NCBI GenBank assembly: GCA_947496605.1
Contig: CANMDF010000003.1
Span: forward strand, 62,001-126,000
Source: an uncultured Paracoccaceae bacterium
GTDB lineage: Bacteria > Pseudomonadota > Alphaproteobacteria > Rhodobacterales > Rhodobacteraceae
DNA length: 64,000 nt
Reading direction: 5' to 3'
The stretch's first letter is position 1. Every line of letters starts with the position of its first letter. The translations under genes were made by a program, and so were the position numbers. Below, piece by piece: positions 18,819 through 28,021 of the stretch. The notes under the pieces were generated by a model. That model ran no database searches. It saw nothing but the letters and a program-made list of their open reading frames with translations, and was not told the origin of the DNA.

Positions 18819-19994
18819 TTATTCTACGATCTTGGAGACAACGCCGGCGCCGACTGTGCGGCCGCCTTCGCGGATCGCGAAGCGCAGGCCGTCTTCCATC
18901 GCGATCGGTGCGATCAGCTCGACGTTGAACTTCAGGTTGTCGCCCGGCATCACCATTTCTGTGCCCGCTGGAAGCTCAACTGTGCCTGTCACGTCTGTGG
19001 TCCGGAAGTAGAACTGTGGACGGTAGTTGGCAAAGAATGGTGTGTGACGGCCACCCTCTTCCTTGGTCAGGATATAGGCTTCTGCCTCGAACTTTGTGTG
19101 TGGCTTCACGGAACCTGGCTTACACAGGATCTGACCACGCTCAACGCCTTCACGGTCCACACCGCGCAGCAGGGCACCAATGTTGTCGCCAGCTTCACCA
19201 GAATCCAGCAGCTTGCGGAACATTTCAACACCAGTACATGTGGTCTTGGATGTGTCGCGGATACCAACGATTTCGATCTCGTCGCCCACGTTGATCACGC
19301 CACGCTCAACACGGCCCGTTACAACAGTACCGCGGCCAGAGATCGAGAACACGTCCTCGATTGGCATCAGGAACGGCAGGTCAACCGCACGTGCAGGTGT
19401 CGGGATGTACTCATCCACAGCAGCCATCAGAGCAACGATTGAATCTTTACCGATGTTGTCGTCACGCTCTTCCATAGCGGCCAGAGCAGAACCAGGCACA
19501 ACAGGAATGTCGTCGCCAGGGTACTCATAAGAGGACAGCAGCTCGCGGATTTCCATCTCAACCAGCTCAAGCAGCTCGTCGTCGTCAACCTGATCCACTT
19601 TGTTCATGTAAACGACCATGTACGGGATACCAACCTGACGGCCCAACAGGATGTGCTCGCGTGTCTGTGGCATTGGGCCGTCAGCTGCGTTCACAACAAG
19701 GATCGCGCCGTCCATCTGAGCGGCACCAGTGATCATGTTCTTGACGTAGTCTGCGTGGCCCGGGCAGTCGACGTGCGCATAGTGACGTGCTTCTGTCTCA
19801 TACTCAACGTGGGCTGTGGAAATGGTGATACCACGTGCTTTTTCTTCGGGCGCGCCGTCGATCTGGTCATACGCCTGGAAGTCACCAAAGTACTTGGTGA
19901 TCGCAGCTGTCAATGTGGTCTTGCCGTGGTCAACGTGGCCGATTGTGCCAATGTTTACGTGCGGCTTATTACGTTCAAACTTTGCCTTTGCCAT
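18819..19994 (-). CDS. tuf: Elongation factor Tu
   Basis: EF-Tu delivers aminoacyl-tRNA to the ribosome and hydrolyses GTP. It is 391 residues, the normal length for the group. The G1 loop [10 protein letters not shown] (about residues 18-27), the switch I region with RGITIS, G3 [12 protein letters not shown] and G4 NKVDQ are all present. The C-terminal [20 protein letters not shown] is standard. It opens the supercluster that runs on to rpoC. Only one copy lies in this window; many relatives have another with rpsL-rpsG-fusA. Confidence 0.99.
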   Translation of the reverse strand: MAKAKFERNKPHVNIGTIGHVDHGKTTLTAAITKYFGDFQAYDQIDGAPEEKARGITISTAHVEYETEARHYAHVDCPGHADYVKNMITGAAQMDGAILVVNAADGPMPQTREHILLGRQVGIPYMVVYMNKVDQVDDDELLELVEMEIRELLSSYEYPGDDIPVVPGSALAAMEERDDNIGKDSIVALMAAVDEYIPTPARAVDLPFLMPIEDVFSISGRGTVVTGRVERGVINVGDEIEIVGIRDTSKTTCTGVEMFRKLLDSGEAGDNIGALLRGVDREGVERGQILCKPGSVKPHTKFEAEAYILTKEEGGRHTPFFANYRPQFYFRTTDVTGTVELPAGTEMVMPGDNLKFNVELIAPIAMEDGLRFAIREGGRTVGAGVVSKIVE

Positions 19995-20075
19995 TTTGCA
20001 GGGCCCTTATAATTGCGGGGCCAAAACCGGCCCGGTCCAACATCGCGGGCGATGTATTGGGAAACGGAACGGAAA

Positions 20076-20412
20076 TCAAGCCCCGGTGTTCGGTTGGGTG
20101 CCGGTTTCAGGCGCAACCATCCCTGTTGGGAATGAGAACGCTGCGGATAGTGGATTTAGGAAATCCTGGATCGCCTGAATTTTGCCGGCAATTGCTGAAC
20201 CCGTCACCGCAGGGTCGTTCAAGAACGCATGGCGGCTAGGCCAAGCAGCCCTGACAATAACGCGTACGTCCATCGCTAAAACAGGCATCCGACATTCCAA
20301 AGCATCACAACAGACAACCAAATCGGTAGAACGCAGGACAGTCTTGCGCAGTGGCTTGGCTTGCACCGATCAAGAGCAGAAGGGCGACGATGACCCGTAC
20401 CGTGAACGCTTC
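20076..20412 (-). pseudogene. Possible frameshifted remnant of a small secreted-protein gene
   Basis: In the 439-bp gap upstream of tuf, one minus-strand frame reads like a signal peptide with a cleavage site (VALLLLIGASQATAQ, about 20350-20395) followed by DCPAFYRFGC. It then hits a stop, and continues after it as CFGMSDACFSDGRTRYCQGC. A second frame remains open to 20076 with a plausible protein tail (DPAVTGSAIAGKIQAIQDFL). The signal-peptide frame has no usable start codon. This pattern suggests a small Cys-rich secreted protein broken by indels, or chance. A 96-codon open frame (20076-20366) is intact but does not look like a known protein. Confidence 0.3.
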
Positions 20413-20433
20413 TTTAGATCGGGGGCTTACCCG

Positions 20434-22776
20434 TTACGAAAACCGGTTGTTCTTGGGAAACCCATAAGGTGGCCGTTTGCCTACCCCGGCGCGTGCGCCT
20501 TTCCATTCTGTCATGTCAGGCTCTGTGCGGGTTTTCCCTCCGCCCATGGGCCATGACAGCCCGTCGTCCCACGTGAATGTCGCGATGTCTGACAATCCGC
20601 CGTCCAATTCCAGCATGCCTTGCCGCCCGGATGCCTTTTTGTACTTTTGAATACGCACACCTTTGCCCCGGTTCATCTCGGGCAATTCGCTGACTTCAAA
20701 GACAAGGAACTTGGCGTTCTCAGACACAACGGCCACATGGTCGCCCGCAACCCGGTGGCAAACTTTGGCAATCGTATCTTTGACATTCAAAACCTGCTTA
20801 CCGCTGCGTGTTTGTGCAACCACTTCTTCCTCGGGCACGACAAATCCGTTGCCCTCGGCAGAGGCGACCAACAGCTTTTCACCCGGTTTGTGGATCAGGA
20901 AATCGATGATCTCGACGTCATTGGGCAAATCAATCATCAAGCGCAGTGGTTCACCCATACCCCGCCCGCCGGGCAGATTAGCAGCACCGACCGTGTAAAA
21001 ACGGCCATTGGCACCAAAGACCAGCAGCTTATCTGTGGTTTCCGCATGGAAAATAAACCGGGGGCCATCGCCGTCTTTGAACTTCAACTCACGTGTCAGA
21101 TCAATATGGCCGGTCATCGCGCGGACCCAGCCCATTTGCGAACAAACGACCGTGATCGGTTCACGCTCAATCATCGCTTCCAGTGGCACTTCGACCACCT
21201 CAGCCGCCTCGGCAAACTGCGTCCGACGCGCACCGCCTTCGCTGTCACGACCAAAGACTTTACGGGTCTCGCGCAATTGCTCTGCGATCTTGGCCCATTG
21301 CAGGTCATCGCTTTCCAGCAAATCCTCGATACCTGCGCGTTCCTCCATCAAGGCATCACGCTCTGCGATCAACTCCAACTCTTCCAGCCGGCGCAAAGAC
21401 CGCAGACGCATGTTCAGGATCGCTTCGGCCTGCACCTCGGACAATGACACCTCGGGGTCCGCGCCGGGCACGAGCGGCGAACGATAGTCAGCTTCAGACG
21501 TGGCACGCACATGTTCTTTCGCCCAGTCTTCAACCATCAAGGCTTTCTTGGGGTCGTCATCATAGCGGATGATGTCGATGACGCGATCCAGATGCAGGAA
21601 GGCGATGATAAAGCCTTCCAGCACCTCCAAACGGTGATCGATCTTTTCCAACCGGTACTGACTGCGGCGGACCAGTACATCGCGGCGGTGCTCCAGAAAT
21701 GCGCGCAGCACTTCTTTGAGCGAACAGACCTTGGGTGTCAGCCCATCAATCAGCACGTTCATGTTCAGGCTAAACCGCGTTTCCAGATCAGAGTTGCGGA
21801 ACAACATCCCCATCATGACTTCTGGATCGACGGTCTTGGCCCGGGGTTCAAGAACGACGCGGATGTCTTCGGCAGACTCATCACGGACGTCGGCCAGCAA
21901 TGGCACTTTCTTAAGCTGGATCACCTCGGCCAACTTCTCAATCAGTTTGGATTTTTGCACTTGATAGGGAATTTCAGTGACGACAACTTGCCACGTGCCG
22001 CGTCCTAAATCCTCAACTTCCCATTTCGCACGCAGGCGGAACGAACCACGACCGGTGCGGTAGGCCTCGGCGATATTCTCGCTTGGTTCAACAATCACAC
22101 CACCAGTTGGGAAATCGGGACCGGGGATATAGTTGAGCAGCGTCTCGTCACGGGCATCCGGCGTTTTGATCAGGTGCAAACAGGCATCGATCAATTCATG
22201 CAAGTTATGCGGTGGAATATTCGTGGCCATCCCCACAGCAATCCCGCTGGACCCATTGGCAAGCAGGTTCGGGAATGTGGCCGGCAAGACTGACGGCTCG
22301 GTCAGTCGCCCGTCATAATTGTCGCGGAAATCAACACTGTCTTCGGAAAGACCCTCTAACAGCGCTTCGGCGGCAGCGGTCATGCGGGCTTCAGTATAGC
22401 GGGACGCCGCAGGGTTATCGCCGTCGATGTTACCAAAGTTACCTTGGCCGTCGACCAGCGGATAGCGGACGTTAAAATCTTGGGCCAAACGCGCCATCGC
22501 ATCATAAATTGCAGCGTCACCATGCGGGTGGAAATCGCCCATGGTGTCGCCGCTAATCTTGGCTGACTTCAAAAACCCGCCAGTCGGCGAAAGGCGCAAA
22601 CGCGACATCGCATATAAAATCCTGCGATGCACCGGCTTCAATCCATCACGCGCATCTGGCAGCGCGCGGTGCATAATCGTGGACAGCGCATAGGTCAGAT
22701 ACCGGTCGCCGATCGCGCGGCGCAAAGTCTCGGTTACGTCGTTGGGGCCAAGGCCAGTATCGATATCATCAATCAT
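20434..22776 (-). CDS. parC: DNA topoisomerase IV subunit A
   Basis: The cutting and rejoining subunit of topoisomerase IV, which separates linked daughter chromosomes. It is 780 residues from the ATG at 22774-22776 (MIDDIDTGLGPND); an in-frame start 37 codons upstream seems less likely because the added residues are unconserved. The winged-helix region has DARDGLKPVHRRILYAM and DTMGDFHPHGDAAIYDAMARLAQ; the catalytic Tyr is in AASRYTEARM (Y127). The ending RTEPDMTEWKGARAGVGKRPP is that of alphaproteobacterial ParC, not GyrA, which has longer six-bladed repeats with a GQRG-type box. Quinolone-resistance positions look wild-type-like (HPHGDAAIY). Confidence 0.95.
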   Translation of the reverse strand: MIDDIDTGLGPNDVTETLRRAIGDRYLTYALSTIMHRALPDARDGLKPVHRRILYAMSRLRLSPTGGFLKSAKISGDTMGDFHPHGDAAIYDAMARLAQDFNVRYPLVDGQGNFGNIDGDNPAASRYTEARMTAAAEALLEGLSEDSVDFRDNYDGRLTEPSVLPATFPNLLANGSSGIAVGMATNIPPHNLHELIDACLHLIKTPDARDETLLNYIPGPDFPTGGVIVEPSENIAEAYRTGRGSFRLRAKWEVEDLGRGTWQVVVTEIPYQVQKSKLIEKLAEVIQLKKVPLLADVRDESAEDIRVVLEPRAKTVDPEVMMGMLFRNSDLETRFSLNMNVLIDGLTPKVCSLKEVLRAFLEHRRDVLVRRSQYRLEKIDHRLEVLEGFIIAFLHLDRVIDIIRYDDDPKKALMVEDWAKEHVRATSEADYRSPLVPGADPEVSLSEVQAEAILNMRLRSLRRLEELELIAERDALMEERAGIEDLLESDDLQWAKIAEQLRETRKVFGRDSEGGARRTQFAEAAEVVEVPLEAMIEREPITVVCSQMGWVRAMTGHIDLTRELKFKDGDGPRFIFHAETTDKLLVFGANGRFYTVGAANLPGGRGMGEPLRLMIDLPNDVEIIDFLIHKPGEKLLVASAEGNGFVVPEEEVVAQTRSGKQVLNVKDTIAKVCHRVAGDHVAVVSENAKFLVFEVSELPEMNRGKGVRIQKYKKASGRQGMLELDGGLSDIATFTWDDGLSWPMGGGKTRTEPDMTEWKGARAGVGKRPPYGFPKNNRFS

Positions 22777-22907
22777 AAGCTCAGGTGTAGCGGGCCGCGA
22801 TTCTGGCGTAAAGCCGCGATTATTCCCCGTTCGCGACCCCGGCGCAAAATGTTCAATACACCTGCTCGCGTTGTTAACGATTCTCATTTGTCCGGGGGGA
22901 CAGTCAC

Positions 22908-23405
22908 ATGCCTAAACTTATCACTTTCAGCTGCTTTATGCTCTTCTGGGTCTTCTACGAAATGTCAGGTGGTGCCGATTTCGAACCAAAAGAACGTGTC
23001 GTGGTATCGCAAGCGCCGTTTGCGCAATCCACGACGCGGAATGTGACCTACCAACGGCCTGTCGCGAAAGCGCAAGTCATGAATGCCTCCTACGTGCCGG
23101 TATCTACAGAACCTCTTACTGCCGTAAATGTAGCGCCCGCCGCAACCGTAGCCGCACCGTCAATCGTGCCAATGCCAACTGTCGCACCTGAAATCAAAGC
23201 GCCAACAATTGATTTGCGCTTTGTTGCAGGGAACCGCGTCAATTTGCGCCGGGGTCCGGGCACAAACCATCAGGTTGTCGATACACTATCCCAAGGCACG
23301 CAGGCCGAGATCCTGGCGATGAACGACTTGGGGTGGGCACAAATTCGTCTGACAGAAAGCGGCCAGACTGGGTGGATGGCTGCGCGTTTGCTCTCTGACG
23401 GGTAA
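22908..23405 (+). CDS. Exported SH3b-domain protein
   Basis: A 165-residue protein with an N-terminal hydrophobic segment (LITFSCFMLFWVFYEM, probably a signal anchor), a Pro/Ala/Val-rich linker of about 80 residues, and a C-terminal bacterial SH3 domain (residues about 105-163). The latter reads GNRVNLRRGPGTNHQVV and GWAQIRLTESGQTGWMAARLL, the usual SH3b sequence. Such domains bind peptidoglycan or proteins in the envelope. It is divergent from parC. The function is not known beyond that. Confidence 0.8.
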   Translation: MPKLITFSCFMLFWVFYEMSGGADFEPKERVVVSQAPFAQSTTRNVTYQRPVAKAQVMNASYVPVSTEPLTAVNVAPAATVAAPSIVPMPTVAPEIKAPTIDLRFVAGNRVNLRRGPGTNHQVVDTLSQGTQAEILAMNDLGWAQIRLTESGQTGWMAARLLSDG

Positions 23406-23447
23406 GTGCACTTGTCTGCTCTGTCCTTTTGGGTGCAGAAGGCGGGC

Positions 23448-24275
23448 ATGACACAGAAATCCATTCTTATTACCGGTTCATCTTCAGGCATCGGACTGGA
23501 TGCGGCACATGGGCTGCGCAAGGCTGGCTGGCGGGTGTTCGCCAGTTGCCGCAAAGCGGAAGATTGTGAAAGGCTTAGGTCCGAAGGTTTTGAAAGCCCG
23601 CGAATTGATTATGCGGATGCCAACAGCATCGTCACAGGCCTTGCCGAAACGCTCGAGGCCACAGACGGCACACTCGATGCGCTTTACAACAACGGCGCCT
23701 ACGCTTGCCCCGGCGCGGTCGAGGACCTTCCCGTCGGTGCCCTGCGCGAAATCTTTGAAACCAACGTCTTTGGCTGGCATGAGCTAACACGGCTGGTGAT
23801 ACCGGTCATGCGCGCGCAAGGGCATGGACGCATTATCAACTGCTCGTCTGTTCTGGGACTGGCGCCCCTGCGCTGGCGAGGGGCTTATGTGGCAACAAAA
23901 TACGCGCTTGAAGGGCTAACAGATGTTCTGCGTATCGAAATGAGTGATACGCCGATCAAGATTATCCTAATCGAACCGGGACCGATCACAGCAAAGATCC
24001 GTGAAAACGCAATTCCACATTTTGAGAAATGGATTGATTGGAAATCTTCCGCCCGCGCGGACCAATACGAAGAATTGAAATCGCGGTTATATGAAGACCG
24101 GGGGCCAGATTTCTTCGAGTTGCCCGCGTCCGCGGTGACAAAGAAACTTTTGCATGCACTGACGTCTGCGCGCCCTAAGCCACGCTACTTTGTCACGACT
24201 CCGACATACCTGCTGGGCTTTTTGCGGCGTATTCTGCCAACCCGTCTGTTGGACGCCGTAATTTTAAAGATCTGA
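23448..24275 (+). CDS. Short-chain dehydrogenase/reductase
   Basis: A 275-residue classical SDR, an NAD(P)-dependent oxidoreductase. The cofactor loop TGSSSGIG lies at residues 9-16, the catalytic Ser in NCSSVLG and the Tyr/Lys pair in YVATKYALE. PGPIT, which follows the active site, is standard. The start is the ATG at 23448 (MTQKSILITG); an earlier in-frame start adds 14 unconserved residues. The substrate is unknown. The longer C-terminal end (LLGFLRRILPTRLLDAVILK) is hydrophobic and may touch the membrane. Confidence 0.85.
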   Translation: MTQKSILITGSSSGIGLDAAHGLRKAGWRVFASCRKAEDCERLRSEGFESPRIDYADANSIVTGLAETLEATDGTLDALYNNGAYACPGAVEDLPVGALREIFETNVFGWHELTRLVIPVMRAQGHGRIINCSSVLGLAPLRWRGAYVATKYALEGLTDVLRIEMSDTPIKIILIEPGPITAKIRENAIPHFEKWIDWKSSARADQYEELKSRLYEDRGPDFFELPASAVTKKLLHALTSARPKPRYFVTTPTYLLGFLRRILPTRLLDAVILKI

Positions 24276-24336
24276 GGGTTTCCTTCCTTGGCCCGACTGC
24301 TACATCGCAAAGCGAAGGAATGAAGGACAAGAAACA

Positions 24337-24543
24337 ATGGCGGATGATCCCCTTTTCTGGCTGATGTCTTTGTCGGTGCTGGTTGTACTTGGCGTTTTGA
24401 TGTGGGGCATGGGCAGCTTTGGCAAAGGCGGCGAATACAACCGCAAGAATGCCAACAAGATCATGCGCTGGCGGATCGGCGCGCAGTTGGCAGCCGTCGT
24501 CATGATCCTGATTTTTGTCTACTTGCGCGGCGAAGGAAGCTAA
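24337..24543 (+). CDS. HIG1-domain small membrane protein
   Basis: A 68-residue protein with two membrane helices (about residues 7-25 and 46-63) joined by the basic loop GGEYNRKNANKIMRWRI. This matches the HIG1 (hypoxia-induced) family, small inner-membrane proteins linked in mitochondria to respiratory supercomplexes. Its role in bacteria is not established. It is two bases upstream of the cobalamin adenosyltransferase gene, so they are likely co-transcribed. Confidence 0.8.
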   Translation: MADDPLFWLMSLSVLVVLGVLMWGMGSFGKGGEYNRKNANKIMRWRIGAQLAAVVMILIFVYLRGEGS

Positions 24544-24545
24544 GA

Positions 24546-25118
24546 ATGGTTGTTCTCAACAAAATCTACACGAAAACAGGCGATGCTGGTGAAACGGCAT
24601 TGGGCAACGGCAGCCGTGTGGCAAAACATGCGTTGCGCGTCACGTCCTACGGCACAGTTGATGAAACAAACGCGACGGTCGGATTGGCTCGTTTACATGC
24701 GACCGGCGACATGGATGCGCAATTGGCGATGATCCAGAATGATCTGTTTGATCTGGGCGCAGACCTGTGCCGCCCTGACATGGAAAAAGATGGTGAGGCC
24801 GAATATCCCGTCTTGCGGATGACCGATGCCCAAGTCGAAAGGCTGGAGGGCCAGATCGACGAGATGACAAAACAAGTCGAACCGCTGCGCAGCTTTATCT
24901 TGCCGGGTGGGTCCGCACTCGCCGCACATTTGCACCTATGTCGGACGGTATCGCGTCGCGCCGAGCGTTTGACCGTTGAATTGGCGACAATGGAATCGGT
25001 GAATCCTGCAGCGGTAAAATACCTTAATCGTCTGTCAGATTGGTGTTTTCAGGCGTCACGGATTGCCAATGATAATGGTAAAAACGACGTTCTTTGGGTG
25101 CCGGGCGCGAACCGCTAA
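24546..25118 (+). CDS. PduO-type cob(I)alamin adenosyltransferase
   Basis: This enzyme moves an adenosyl group from ATP to cob(I)alamin, making coenzyme B12. It is 190 residues. The N-terminal ATP site KIYTKTGDAGETALGNGSRV, the middle YGTVDETNATVGLAR and the C-terminal RTVSRRAERLTVEL are family signatures. Adenosylcobalamin would serve the mutases of the ethylmalonyl-CoA pathway, part of which (mcd) is in this window. The start is the ATG at 24546, just after the HIG1 gene's stop; a longer frame on 24402 overlaps that gene and is rejected. Confidence 0.93.
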   Translation: MVVLNKIYTKTGDAGETALGNGSRVAKHALRVTSYGTVDETNATVGLARLHATGDMDAQLAMIQNDLFDLGADLCRPDMEKDGEAEYPVLRMTDAQVERLEGQIDEMTKQVEPLRSFILPGGSALAAHLHLCRTVSRRAERLTVELATMESVNPAAVKYLNRLSDWCFQASRIANDNGKNDVLWVPGANR

Positions 25119-25154
25119 GTTAGCTGGCTCATAGCCTGTCTTACACCGGTGAAC

Positions 25155-25168
25155 TGACGTGCACGTCA
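25155..25168. promoter_or_regulatory. 14-bp perfect palindrome upstream of etfBA
   Basis: TGACGTGCACGTCA is a perfect inverted repeat 116 bp before the etfB start, in the 165-bp gap after the adenosyltransferase gene. It looks like an operator for a dimeric regulator. The factor is unknown. Confidence 0.4.
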
Positions 25169-25283
25169 AGAACGTGGCGTCGGTAGGCCTTGGCGCGTCG
25201 ATTTTGCACTGTTTTCCCAGCCACGCGCACGATAACAACATCCTGAGAAGTTAATTGATCAGATTCTTAGGAGAGAAACGCAG

Positions 25284-26042
25284 ATGAAGGTCCTCGTACC
25301 CGTCAAGCGCGTGATCGACTACAACGTGAAGGTTCGTGTCAAAGCGGATGGTTCCGGTGTTGATCTCGCAAACGTCAAAATGTCGATGAACCCATTCGAT
25401 GAAATCGCGGTCGAAGAGGCCATTCGCTTGCGTGAAGCTGGCAAGGCTGACGAAGTCATCGCGGTTTCCATTGGTGTCAAGCAAAGCCAAGAAACACTGC
25501 GCACAGCCCTTGCGATGGGTGCTGACCGTGCGATCCTGGTGGTTGCTACCGATGATGTGCACAACGATATTGAACCGCTGGCCGTCGCCAAAATTCTTTC
25601 CGCAATTGTGAAAGAAGAAGCGCCGGGTCTGGTTCTATGTGGCAAGCAAGCCATCGACAATGACATGAACGCCACCGGCCAAATGCTCTCGGCTCTGCTG
25701 GGTTGGTCACAAGCGACATTCGCATCCGAGGTTGATGTCGACGGTGACAGCGCGACAGTCACCCGCGAAGTCGATGGTGGCCTGCAAACGATCAAGGTGA
25801 AAATGCCAACAATCGTGACAGTTGACCTGCGCTTGAACGAGCCGCGTTATGCGTCTTTGCCAAACATCATGAAGGCTAAGAAAAAGCCTTTGGATGAAAA
25901 GACACCTGCTGATTACGGCGTCGATGTGACACCGCGTCTGGCCGTTGTGACAACAACCGAACCTGAAGCGCGCAAAGCGGGCATTATGGTTGGTTCTGTT
26001 GATGAACTTGTTGAAAAACTCAAAGAAGCGGGGGCTGTATAA
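25284..26042 (+). CDS. etfB: Electron transfer flavoprotein beta subunit
   Basis: The beta subunit of ETF, the soluble acceptor that takes electrons from acyl-CoA dehydrogenases and passes them to ETF-ubiquinone oxidoreductase. It is 252 residues. [20 protein letters not shown] at the start, [21 protein letters not shown] and [18 protein letters not shown] are diagnostic. AGGAG about 10 bases upstream marks the start. It shares one base with etfA (TAATG). The mcd product in this window is a likely electron donor. Confidence 0.98.
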   Translation: MKVLVPVKRVIDYNVKVRVKADGSGVDLANVKMSMNPFDEIAVEEAIRLREAGKADEVIAVSIGVKQSQETLRTALAMGADRAILVVATDDVHNDIEPLAVAKILSAIVKEEAPGLVLCGKQAIDNDMNATGQMLSALLGWSQATFASEVDVDGDSATVTREVDGGLQTIKVKMPTIVTVDLRLNEPRYASLPNIMKAKKKPLDEKTPADYGVDVTPRLAVVTTTEPEARKAGIMVGSVDELVEKLKEAGAV

Positions 26043-26968
26043 TGGCTGTTCTTCTGATTGGTGAAGTCACTGACGGCGCATTGGCCGTTGATGCAACTGC
26101 AAAGGCAGTTTCCGCAGCGCAGGCTTTGGGCGATGTCACAGTGCTTTGCGCTGGCGCATCCGCAAAAGCAGCGGCTGATGAGGCCGCTACAATCCAAGGT
26201 GTGTCAAAGGTGCTTTGCGCCGAAGATGCAGCCCTGGGACATCGTTTGGCTGAACCGACTGCTGACCTGATTGTATCATTGGCAGGCGACTACACGCACA
26301 TCGCGGCACCTGGCACTACTGACGCCAAGAACGTGATGCCGCGTGTGGCAGCATTGTTGGATGCGATGGTGATTTCTGAAGTTACTGCCATCGTTGACGC
26401 TGACACTTTCGAGCGCCCAATCTATGCCGGTAACGCAATCCAGACCGTGAAATCATCTGACGACAAGAAAGTCATGACGATCCGGACTGCAGGTTTTGAT
26501 GCCGCAGAAATGGGTGGTTCCGCTGCAGTTGAGAGCATCGGCGCTGCAGGCGACCCGGGTCTTTCCGAGTGGGTTGAAGACAAGGTCGCAGCCTCTGATC
26601 GTCCTGAACTGACATCTGCTGGTGTTGTTGTGTCCGGCGGTCGTGGCGTAGGTTCAGAAGAGGACTTTGCCCTGATCGAAACGCTGGCCGACAAGCTGAA
26701 CGCAGCTGTGGGTGCATCCCGCGCTGCAGTCGACAGTGGCTACGCACCTAACGACTGGCAAGTTGGCCAAACAGGAAAGGTGGTTGCACCCGACCTATAT
26801 GTCGCTGTCGGCATCTCAGGTGCGATCCAGCATTTGGCCGGCATGAAAGACAGCAAGATCATTGTCGCGATCAACAAAGACGAAGAGGCACCAATCTTCC
26901 AGGTTGCCGACTACGGTCTTGTTGCTGACTTGTTTGACGCTGTGCCAGAGCTGACTGGCAAGCTCTGA
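26042..26968 (+). CDS. etfA: Electron transfer flavoprotein alpha subunit
   Basis: The FAD-binding alpha subunit of ETF, 308 residues as usual. The C-terminal FAD domain carries [48 protein letters not shown] and [20 protein letters not shown], all conserved. It is translationally coupled to etfB. A terminator follows within 20 bases of its stop. Confidence 0.98.
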   Translation: MAVLLIGEVTDGALAVDATAKAVSAAQALGDVTVLCAGASAKAAADEAATIQGVSKVLCAEDAALGHRLAEPTADLIVSLAGDYTHIAAPGTTDAKNVMPRVAALLDAMVISEVTAIVDADTFERPIYAGNAIQTVKSSDDKKVMTIRTAGFDAAEMGGSAAVESIGAAGDPGLSEWVEDKVAASDRPELTSAGVVVSGGRGVGSEEDFALIETLADKLNAAVGASRAAVDSGYAPNDWQVGQTGKVVAPDLYVAVGISGAIQHLAGMKDSKIIVAINKDEEAPIFQVADYGLVADLFDAVPELTGKL

Positions 26969-26987
26969 TAGCAACGCAAATTAATCT

Positions 26988-27017
26988 GAAAGGCCCGTGC
27001 ATTGCCGCGGGCCTTTT
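26988..27017 (+). terminator. Intrinsic terminator after etfA
   Basis: AAGGCCCG and CGGGCCTT pair around a short loop, followed by TTTTT. It ends where the convergent DUF6473 gene's stop begins. Confidence 0.85.
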
Positions 27018-27862
27018 TATATCGCGTAAAGTTGGTCACGAATTTTTGGGATTAAGGCTGCGCTTGCCTCGACATGGCAATCGACACCCAGCATTTCTGA
27101 AGCGGCTTTTTCCTGCGACTTCGGAAAGAACATGCCATCAGCCCCCCGCGATACGGCGCTTTCCGTCGGGTTGGCAATGACAACGTCTTTGACCATGGGG
27201 CGCAATTCATCAATCATCGATGCTGTAATGAAAAGCGGATCAACCTGTAGTTGGCCAGGACGATCAGCCCAATGTTCATCTGTCAATTCATCCTCTGAAA
27301 ACCAAAGCAAAATGACTTTATTGCCGATCTGACCCAACATGTTCTTCATCCGTGCGACCCATGCTTCGCGCAATTCAACGACGACAGTATCAAACCTTTC
27401 GATCGACTTGGTATGTAAGGCCCCCAACATATGCCGGGTGAAAGAGAACTCTGAGAAATCGACATCTTGATAGATCGCCTGCAAAACCGTTGATGCGCGC
27501 AGAAAGCGGTCATTGCGCCGCGGATGGACAGAGTAGAACCTGTTTGAGAGGTAATTCGCGCCCATCACCTGTACGACGGTCAAATCTGCCTCCGAACAGA
27601 TTTCCATAACGGTTGGATCATTTACAAAAGCATCTATCCCCCCATTCACGCAACCAAAGTTCACACATGTCTGGCGCATCGCCTTTTCAACAAGGCTGGG
27701 GAAAGGTTTCTCAATGAACTTTCCATAGGTTTCAGTGCCGCCAACAAACGCCAGATATGGCATATCCAACCGCTTGCGTGGCCCCCTGAACAACATCCGA
27801 GAATTACCATATCGACAGGGTGAGTATGACAAATCACCTGTTTCTATATTTTCTTGCTTCAC
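27017..27862 (-). CDS. DUF6473 family protein
   Basis: A 281-residue protein that reads like the DUF6473 family common in Rhodobacterales. Conserved-looking pieces are SRMLFRGPRKRLDMPYLAFVGG followed by ETYGKF, NFGCVNGGIDAF, VVQVMGANYLSNRFYSVHPRRND, and VILLWFSEDEL. The GGTET ... NGGID ... GAN spacing resembles an SGNH-hydrolase fold. The enzyme activity and partners are unknown. It converges on etfA and is divergent from hbd. Confidence 0.65.
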   Translation of the reverse strand: MKQENIETGDLSYSPCRYGNSRMLFRGPRKRLDMPYLAFVGGTETYGKFIEKPFPSLVEKAMRQTCVNFGCVNGGIDAFVNDPTVMEICSEADLTVVQVMGANYLSNRFYSVHPRRNDRFLRASTVLQAIYQDVDFSEFSFTRHMLGALHTKSIERFDTVVVELREAWVARMKNMLGQIGNKVILLWFSEDELTDEHWADRPGQLQVDPLFITASMIDELRPMVKDVVIANPTESAVSRGADGMFFPKSQEKAASEMLGVDCHVEASAALIPKIRDQLYAI

Positions 27863-28021
27863 GCCCTGCGCCCTTTTGTTTCATCACCCATTCGGCAGAT
27901 TCGCCTAAATCCTTTGCGATTTTGCTAACGGCGGCATTCAATAAGATTTTTACCTATTCTCCTGCCTTGAAGCTGCCCCCTGCCGGGGCCTATGGTGAAG
28001 CCAACCGATGAAGGATTGATC

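Noticed and set aside
20620..21447. 275-codon plus-strand frame opposite parC
   Set aside because: Antisense to a clear topoisomerase gene, His/Gln-rich composition typical of a shadow frame, no family features.
24402..24545. Longer start for the cobalamin adenosyltransferase
   Set aside because: It would overlap the HIG1-like gene in another frame and adds a basic sequence not found in the family; ATG at 24546 fits.
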